Origin: Hybos culiciformis
Taxonomy: Eukaryota; Arthropoda; Insecta; Diptera; Hybotidae
Length of the DNA stretch: 64,000 nucleotides
Assembly (NCBI GenBank): GCA_964007475.1
Contig: OZ023273.1
Span: 128,520,732 to 128,584,731, forward strand
Reading direction: 5' to 3'
Below the pieces are notes generated by a model. The model ran no database searches, was not told the DNA's origin, and was given only the letters and a program-made list of their open reading frames with translations. Below, one piece after another: positions 55,121 through 64,000 of this stretch. Made by a program: the position numbers and the translations under genes. Within the stretch, counting starts at the first letter, position 1. Every line of letters starts with the position of its first letter.

Positions 55121-55169
55121 CATAGATTAAGAATATACATAGATTCTTAGCCTGTATTCTTAATCTATG
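55121..55169. repeat. Hairpin with perfect 15-bp stem
   Basis: CATAGATTAAGAATA (55121-55135) is the exact reverse complement of TATTCTTAATCTATG (55155-55169), separated by 19 bases. The loop carries a further partial copy, ACATAGATTCTTAG. It looks like a small inverted duplication. Confidence 0.7.
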
Positions 55170-58100
55170 CTAAAACTTAACCTAGCTTAATAACTAAAAT
55201 AGTTGCCTCACTGAGGGATTATTGAAGCTTATACAACTAAGAACAAATGTTCAAGTTAGTTTATATTTTTTATTGAGAATGAAATCGATATTGTCTATTT
55301 GGTGCATGTTAAACGTAACATTAAATGAAACTTTGTTTAGATAATTAATTTTTTGAAAAAACCATTATAATTTAAAATGGGCTCGTAAGTTAAGATATCA
55401 GTTAAGATAGCATTATCAAATATTGAAAAACAGTTTATTTATTTATTTTCAAAATGTTTAATAGCTCAAGCATAATATTTTAACTAACACATTTAAGGAG
55501 TAAAATGTATGAAAAATTCAAAACACAAAATTTAATATATATATGAAAATATAATAACTGTATGCTATCAAATCTAATCCAAAATCCTCAAATCGAAAGC
55601 TTAAAAACGATTTCCATTTTCATAACATTACATTACAAAAAAAGTTATTTAACATCACGAACATTTGTGAAGTTCAATATGGGCGTTATACCAACAAAAA
55701 TCTGTTTTTGTTCGATAATAAATCCAAAATACTAACTAAACTAAAGTGTGCACTTATTTGAATTCCTTTCATATTGAATACGAAAAATAATGTACACAAA
55801 AGTATGTTAGTCCTTAAGATTTTTTTTTATAAATATTATCTGGTAGACAAAATATTTATTTAAATCCCCATTATTAGTACACAAGAATATGTGACAAACC
55901 AGTTAAGGTTCTTGAACGAAAAATAAATCAGGTTGAAATTCTTTAAATTGTCAGTCAGACAATCGGTGGCAAATTAATCAAATCAATTATAAGTAAAAAT
56001 AAAGCTTATAGTAATTATGTATTCATATAGTATTCGTAATAACGAAAAAAAAAACTTATTTTCACATAAACAAGTCTTTGAAATAAATGTTGATTTTATC
56101 TTTAAAAATAATCAAAACTTTAAACGCCACAACATTTATGAATAAATTTTTCTTAAAAGATTTTGCAATTTTTTAGAAAAAAATATTCAAATTATAAAAA
56201 AAAATACAACATTGACTTCATAAAAAATGAAGAATTATTTGTTTATTTTAAACAAAATAATAATATTTACCAAATGGCAGTCAATGACCAAGTTTGTTTT
56301 TTAAATTAATAAGTAATGCAATATTTGCAATGAAAAATATTCAGCGCTAAAAATTTACAAATAAAATGTTTAGCATTTAGTCGGATAACAAAAAGTAGGA
56401 AACTGGTCAATTTGACATTATAATGTAAGTAAACAAAAGTAATGTATATAACATGTTTCATTTTCGATTTAAATATTTTTTAAAACTTTGTAAATTAATG
56501 TAATTTTTAAATAGATCTTATACTTATGCCACATTTGAGCTTCTGTGGAAAGTTTATACTCTGCCACATGTTTTTAGCTATTTAGAATCGAAAACCACTT
56601 AAAACTCTATCAAACTTCAAACTTTAACAATAGTAAACATTTAAAAACAATATCCAAACATAAATTAACATGCCGATTCTGGAAATAAGTGAATATCAAA
56701 AAACTTAAATTAACATATGAAGTAGAACAACATTATTAATATTTTATCCTTTCATTGAAAAATACAGAGAACAAGAAAAAAAGTAATAATGTATGAAGAA
56801 AATATAGAATAATTCGTCACAAATGAAGTTTGATTTCCACATAAGGCTGAAAGTTGTAATAGGATTAACATAATATGTATATAAATTATTCAACAAGCTT
56901 CCTTTTCCTATTTTCAATTAAAATAATTGGGCACCAAATGTTTTTTGGGTGCCTTTAAAATACATAGTAATTTATATCACAATTCATTTTTAATAAAGTT
57001 TTAAAATCATAAAATTTTTCTATGAAAATGTTTTCGTCCTTGGACAATTAAGAAATTTTAACTCATGGCACCTCAGAACATCATTCTTTAGCTCGGAAAA
57101 AAATGAACAAGTTTACGAACATTTGGCTTAAGCATTTAAGTGGCAGGCTCTCAAACAATCATAAAGTGAAAACATATAGTTTTTTTTTGTATTATGTTTC
57201 CTCAAGTGTCTTTAATTTGTGCATCTTATAATGCATATATAGAACTAAACATAAAAATTGTAAATTTTTAAAATAATTGGGACTTTACTTTATTATATAT
57301 TTTTTTTTAATATATTGCACCTATTTTACAGATGTCATAAGTTTTTTTTTTTTTATATTAGATACAAATATTTTTATTATTGTCAGAAGTAACAAAAAAA
57401 AAAATTGTATATTTACACTTCAGAATAGCTGTGTGAAAATAAAAAATCTTAAATTATTACTGTCATAGTCTGTTAGTTTATGCTTATATGGAAACATCTT
57501 AAGTGTAATAGGTTCAATAATACTTGTTAACCTTTTGATATTTTCAAATTAAGTTATTACGAAATGATTTTCTATTATGTGAAATGAGAAATTTTTGTAT
57601 TTTTTTCATATATGTTCATAAACATAATAATACACCAAACTGCTGTGTATATCTATTAATTTGATGATGATTTTTCTTAACCACACTATACATACCTACT
57701 TGAAATATTTAAGAAAAAAAAAATCATTTTTATGTACTTAAACTTTCTATTTTACAACAAAATGATGGAAAACATTATAATGAAGTCACTAGGTAGGTAT
57801 TTTTATAAATAAAAATTTATTATATATGTACAATTAAAAAGTATAGTAATGCATTAATTTAATCTACAAACAGGATGGCCAATTGTTATGATTTCAAAAA
57901 AATAGAAAAGAAAATTATTTGCTTTTACTTGCTAGTATATTTATTCATGTATTTATAACTTGTATATTTTAACTTTTTAAAAACAAAACCTTTATTGAGT
58001 AATATCGTATTTTATCAAAATACTTACGTATACATCAAACAATCGGTTAGTTTAATTTAATTAGACTATAATACCTTTTTCTGAAAGGTTGACTTTTGTA

Positions 58101-61100
58101 AGTTCAGAGTTTTTAGTTTGAATCAAAATGATTTTTAAACATTATTAAGCCATAATATGATAATAACGCATGTACAATACTTTTTCAACGTCGGTTGCAG
58201 CAATGTGTACTCATTATTTAAAAAAAAAAATCAATCAAATTAGATAAATATCTCTGTAGCGTTATAATTGTGGATAGTATATAAGGCAAAATTTACGTGA
58301 ATTTATGTTTTAAAAATTTAGAGAAGCACATCAAAAAATCTATCCGTTTTCAACTTTTCTATTTAAAATACTTTTAGATAAACTGTTTTTAGAATTGATT
58401 TCCTTTATGTAGTATAATTTTCATCGAAATTTATGTTTATTTCTATAAATTTCATATGATAAATTGATAACCAATAATTATTTAGATCCTTGATCGGTTG
58501 AGAGTTTCTACTCCCAAACCCCAAATCAGAGAATCGATTTGAAAGAATGTGGGAATTTTGACATTTATATACGATCGAAATTGGTCGACTATTATCATAG
58601 TTATAAATATTTTAGGAGGACGCTCAGACAGAAAAAAATATATTCCCTTTTTTATTGTCAATCGAAAACGGGCACAAAAAATACTTCTTGCTTGTATATA
58701 ATTTTTTTTTTGTCTTTTTAGATTTACAAGGAATAAAGAACAATATTGAACCTGATGACGTTCAGTTCTTTCGGTTATCAAAGCTAAGAGTTCAAAAGAG
58801 TTCAAACTTGAAAAGATATTAAATCATTGATTAAAAGTGTCATCGTTGCAAGAGGCTAAAATTTAGTATTTGTATTAATTTCAAAAATTAATTAAATATT
58901 CAAAAATTCCACTAAAATAAAAAATGTATTTACAAAAAATCTATATATGTACATATAAATATTAAAAATATTATATTAAATATTAAAAATATTAATTAAA
59001 TTGCAGTTATATTTCACCTTCAAAAACGTGATAGCTTTATTTTTCATTTTCATGTATTACATGATGGGAATAAAACACCCAAGTGGAGATTCTTGGAAAG
59101 CCAACGACTTTTTTTTTTATGATTATTTAACCAAAAAAAAAAAAATGAAAAAAAAAATGTTGATACACAATGTTTATTCTAAAAAAAAACAAAAAAAAAA
59201 TGATTATTTTATTAAATTGTTATTATTGAAAACTCATCAACGCATATTAATAAACATTCAAAAATAATAAAGGTTTATTTACAAAAAAAAAAGAAAAAAA
59301 CAAAAAAAAAATTTTACAAAGATAATAAAATTATTAAAAAGCACATAATATCTGTGTCCAAAAGGGGAGTCATCAAAAAAATTAAATGGGACCACCAGGC
59401 CGCGTTAAATGTAATGTTTTCTTTTAATTTTTTTTTTCAATTTAAATTTTCATTGATATTGAGCCTGGAATTAAATTTTGATGATTTTTCTCTTTGTTTT
59501 TGTTTTTTTTTTGTGTGTGAATAAAAGGTTATTATTTTATTTATTTAAAAAAAAAAAATTATATATATTTGTGGGTTGAGCAAATTCGGAACAAACAACT
59601 ATATTGATTAGTAGATTTAATAAAAAGAATAAAAATTCAAAAATTTCCCCTTTGAACGATTCTGTGAGCCCTGTTGCGTGCAGGTTAAATCTGTTTTTGG
59701 TGTAAATTTCATTCATTTTTTTCTGAAAACTTAGAAGTATAGTTAACAAAATTATTAAATTAAATCTGATTTTCGAAAATAGAAATATAATTGGTTTAAT
59801 GAAAAATTAATTAATTTTTTAAAGAGAAAATGGCTTTGTTCAAAACTTTTAAAAAAATATTATCTTGTAACCAATTCAGGGTTAAAAATAAAAGACACAT
59901 TTGGCACAGGTAGACCTAGTTTTTTTTTTAGATTTTTTACTGTCGAACTACATCTACTAATTTTTATCGAATTCGTGTTCAGCCACCCGCTCAATTACTT
60001 GGTTACAAGCTTAAAATTTTTTTTAAGTTTTTTTGAATCGACAATACTCGTACATATATTAATTTTTATAGTCCCGGATTATGTTCAATGATTCGGGCTC
60101 GAGACTGAAACTGAATTTCATTAAAATTGGTACATGAGTAAATATATAGATTGAAGGAAACTACAAAAAACTATTAAGCCACCGATTGTGCTCCAAGGAT
60201 TCGGATTTGAGGATAAAGAAATATTTCGATGTGAATTGGGATATGCATGGAAATCTACTGTTCAAAAATGTGTCCGAAAATATTTTAAAATCGAGATGCC
60301 CATACATTTACGATCTACTGTTCTGTATTTTTTGTTATGGTAAACACAATTCGACACAATTGCAACAATTTTAAAATTTATTACTCCAATATTTTTACAG
60401 TTTTTATGCAATGAAAAGCTATAAAAAAGAAAAACAATAAATAAATTTACCTTACTCAAACCTTCATAAAATTTTTAATGACAAATATTAGGACGTGCTT
60501 TCAACTTGAATTAAGCTTTTATCAAAATTGCTAAGCCTTGAAATATTTTCAATAATAGAAAAAGATCACGAACAGTGTTTGCCAAGTGTTTTAAAAAAAC
60601 ATTTTGAAATTAAGTTATTTGTCATTAAATGGTGTTACCATTGAAATAAAAAATTAAATTAATGATAAAAATAATACAAATTTATGCAAAGGAAACTAAT
60701 AAATTTCCTACTTGTCACTGAGCCTAAGAAACAATTTCAAAATATTTATAATTATAATTTGAATGTTTGTAATTGCCCTTATCAACAACAATTAGTGGAG
60801 AATCAACCGATTTTATAGAGCAATATCTTAATTTTGATAAAACCAGTTATTTTACAATGCTTTTTATTGAATTACGTACTATCAAATACCCAGACTGAAT
60901 TTTGAGACATGTTTAATACGATTTCAATTAGATTAAAATACTATAAATTTCGTATTTAAAATTTATTCCAAATCAAATGAGACGTAATATATAAATTTAT
61001 CTTAGGAATAATCGCACTTGATATCGCTATTAAATTTAAAAGCTACCTTAAAGCAGTATTATTAAAAGCAATAAAAGTGGGCTATAACCATTTCGGATAA

Positions 61101-64000
61101 TATGTTCAAAAAGAAAATCATAATTTAATTTAATTTAATTACTTTAGAATAGTTGAGAATCTAACGCCTCTCTTGTTTTTCCACAATCAGATTCGATTTT
61201 ATATGCATTTAATAAAATATTTATATTAAAAAGCAGTTAAATTAAATATAAAATCTTGACGGCTTTATGCTTTATAAGATAATATATGGGTATCTCATAA
61301 AATATTTTAAAATGTTTATTAATTAAAAAAAAAAAACTATTTATGACAGTATAGTGCGAAGTTTATACACTTTGATATACGAAGGATTCGTAATTGGGTT
61401 GAATAATTTTTATTGGCTTATTAACGAATCAAAAAGTGTCGAATTTTGTTTTGAAGGAATTTTATTGAAGGAACTCTCAAAAAAATTTATTTTTTTTGAA
61501 TTACGAATACCAATATGTGGACAAAACTTCTTAATAACACTTTTACTATCAACGACTTAATACAATAGGTCTTCAAATAACTCAATAAAAAACAACTTTT
61601 GATATTTTATAGTATTATTAATTCTTTATTATTCTGATTCAAGCATTAAACCGCGCACTTTTAAGCACATTATATGTTATTAGGTATAATAGTTAATAAT
61701 GAAAATAAACGCAAATCATAAAACATAACCGCAATAATTTGATCAAGATTTTATTTAAAAGTGAAAAAAAAACAATATTAAATTTCTATAAAATAATGAA
61801 CGAAATATATTTAATAGATTATAACACGATTATTATCGCAGACTAACAAAGTTATATATTCCATCAATAATAATTGCATAACGTTTATAAGAGATTAAAG
61901 AAAAAAGATAAATATTTAATACTTAAATAATAAATCGATAAGTTTAATATTAAAAGGATTAGGACTTTTTTTGGGGTGGATAATAAGTCTTTGTAAAATC
62001 TAAAAAAAAATATACACTTATTTATTATTTTATATAAAAAAAAAATTAATACATTATGTACTTTACATATATGTATGTAATTAATATTGGATAAAGAATA
62101 ATAATTTATAGTACTTGCTTATCAAATTTATAAAACGCATCGTAGAACAAAAAATTTTAATCTAAAAATTTTAATAGAAAAATTAAATTATTACTTCAAA
62201 AATCACAAAAAGTTTCTAATTTAACTTGGCCGTTTGGACAAAATTATTGTATGAGACCTACATAAAGTTTTGTATTGTTTTTATTCTGTTCATAAATATT
62301 TTTTAGTTCATAAATATTTTTATTAGTTTTAATTATAGTTTTATGGGGATAATTCAATTATCTTGATGGGTTGAAAAATATCTGTTATCTGTACCGTTCG
62401 AAATAAAAAAAATTTCAGGATTATGTAAATTCTCATTCTCGATCAAAAGATTCATATTTTCCCTCAAAAATTCAATGGCTATTGCGTATGTATATTGTTG
62501 TATAGTCAATAATAAATACACAGTTATAATAATTGATATCAATATTATATTATAGAAAAATTTATAATATATACTCTGTAGTCTACAATGTACATAAATA
62601 AATATAAGAACCACTTGAATTTAGAAGGATGTAATTTTTATTATAGATCTAATCCTAATGATAAATAAGTACAAAATATACATGAAATAAACAGATGAAA
62701 CATATATTATTAGATAGTCTGAATTATTAGAATTTATAAATAGTTTGTAATCCGAAAAAAGAGTTTCAAGAGAGCTTTTTTTTTAATTCGTCATTTTATA
62801 GAACTAATAACCGAGTTAATAAAAGTTGATATAATTTGCAGTAAAGAATTTTATTTAATGCTAATCCATTTATTTCATTGATCTCTAGAAAATCAATATT
62901 AGCAATATGTGTAAGCTGTTTAATACACCTAGCTAAAAATTGGAGTAATTAATTTAAATAAAATATTAAAAAAAACTGAATTTGATTGAATTTAAATATC
63001 TATATATTATGTAGGCGGGTACGTAATATTTTGTAAAATAAAAGGCTTGAACACGATAGCAAAATAAACAAGATAGTTTTAAATATTTAGACTTACAATT
63101 TCAATTGTTCTATTAGGAAAATAAAGGCTCGATTTCTCTTTAGGATGCCAGGTACTGTTTAAATTCTTTAGTTCAATATGGATTTTAAAAAAACGCATCA
63201 GAGATAAGAAATTAAAAAATAACCTTAACCTTAGATAAATACTTCAAAAATATCTGCGTTTTGTACATACATACCTAATATATGTAATTGAACTTTAAGT
63301 TAAAAAAAAAATTAAATACATTGAAAATTTATGAAAATAAAAACTTCGAACATTTACTTGGCAGAAAAAATAATCGGCATTTCAAACATGATTTCATGGT
63401 TATATCATAAACATTTTATGATTGCAAATTGCTCAAGCACGTGACTTAACATTACCGATTAATAAGGCACAAGTCTTATAATTCAGCAGCATCAGAAGCT
63501 AATAAAATATAGCTTTGTAATAAAAAAAAAATTAAGTTGAAAAGAAAATTTTAAAATTTCATGAATCGCAAATATAAATAATCTAACTCTTTTATTCATT
63601 ATCTTATTTAAGTATTTTGAACCAAATAAAATTATAGTAGTATCGCATTTGATTTGGTAAAGGTCAATAATAGACTTAGCACAAGAATTGCATAACAAGT
63701 TCATTTTTCAATACTTTCGAACTAATGTTTTATTTAAGTTATGCAATTTATGTCAGTCAATTTCGATTGGAGAATCTTAAAAGTTGAATTGACGTTTAAA
63801 ACATAAAATTTGAACAGCGTTAAAGCAGAAAAATGGAAAGTCGTATCTAAGGTATAAAATATAAATAATTATCTAGTTCCGATATTTTTGTCAATCCTGA
63901 AAATTTATCGCGTCAACCATCAATCCCATAAAAATAATCATTTTTAGGAAAACCTTTACTGAAAAATCCAAAATTAATGTTTGTTGTTTCTCAATTTAAA

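Larger units (their letters stand above)
53036..64000. other. AT-rich intergenic DNA without a recognisable gene
   Basis: It begins with an (AT)n microsatellite next to the 1.18-kb element. No frame has a recognisable product; the longest (58482-58805 minus, 107 codons) has no family pattern and overlaps a 60-codon plus-strand frame. Hairpins at 53765-53823 and 55121-55169 are noted separately. Around 60082-60215 the phrase GATTCGG occurs twice in similar surroundings, a weak degenerate direct repeat. Confidence 0.6.

Noticed and set aside
58482..58805. 107-codon minus-strand frame
   Set aside because: No family pattern, no promoter or splice evidence, and an overlapping open frame on the other strand; probably chance in a slightly GC-richer patch.
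1..64000. CRISPR arrays, bacterial operons, rRNA or phage genes
   Set aside because: No regularly spaced repeats, no dense coding and no rRNA-like sequence; spliced exons and base composition show an animal nuclear genome.

Overview
The window is extremely AT-rich eukaryotic DNA (roughly three quarters or more A+T by eye). It is full of A and T homopolymers, short AT microsatellites and small degenerate repeats. The only protein-coding gene I can identify is split by an intron with canonical GT/AG ends, and it encodes an FGF8-family ligand with a very long Asn/Ser/Thr/His-rich tail. Long low-complexity tails after the FGF core are typical of the fly ligands Thisbe and Pyramus. An insect, probably a dipteran, is therefore the best guess, but the species cannot be read from the sequence.

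Layout. 1-10837: no recognisable exon; probably the large upstream intron (or 5' region) of the FGF gene. 10838-10968: internal FGF exon carrying the middle of the beta-trefoil core. 10969-12961: a 1,993-bp intron. 12962-14620: terminal coding exon holding the rest of the core, a basic RRKR candidate cleavage site and the repeat-rich tail. 14621 to about 15050: probable 3' UTR with AATAAA signals. From about 15.1 kb to 64 kb no convincing gene is visible.

The non-coding part holds a compact 257-bp MITE-like element with near-perfect terminal inverted repeats (26613-26869). A second element of about 1.2 kb (51858-53035) has TIR-like ends and contains a 382-bp inverted unit whose two arms are tRNA-like sequences with Pol III A and B boxes. 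There is also a possible retroposed mRNA 3' end (AATAAA then A24 at 28158-28199), several perfect palindromes and hairpins, a cluster of GATA-like motifs near 19.3 kb, short tandem duplications, and a weak two-exon candidate at 39225-39513.

Nothing amounts to a clear undescribed system. The most unusual structure is the tRNA-like inverted pair nested inside a TIR-flanked element. The most biologically informative feature is the FGF8-like gene, whose signal peptide and first core strands must lie in exons I could not find, upstream in the window or outside it.
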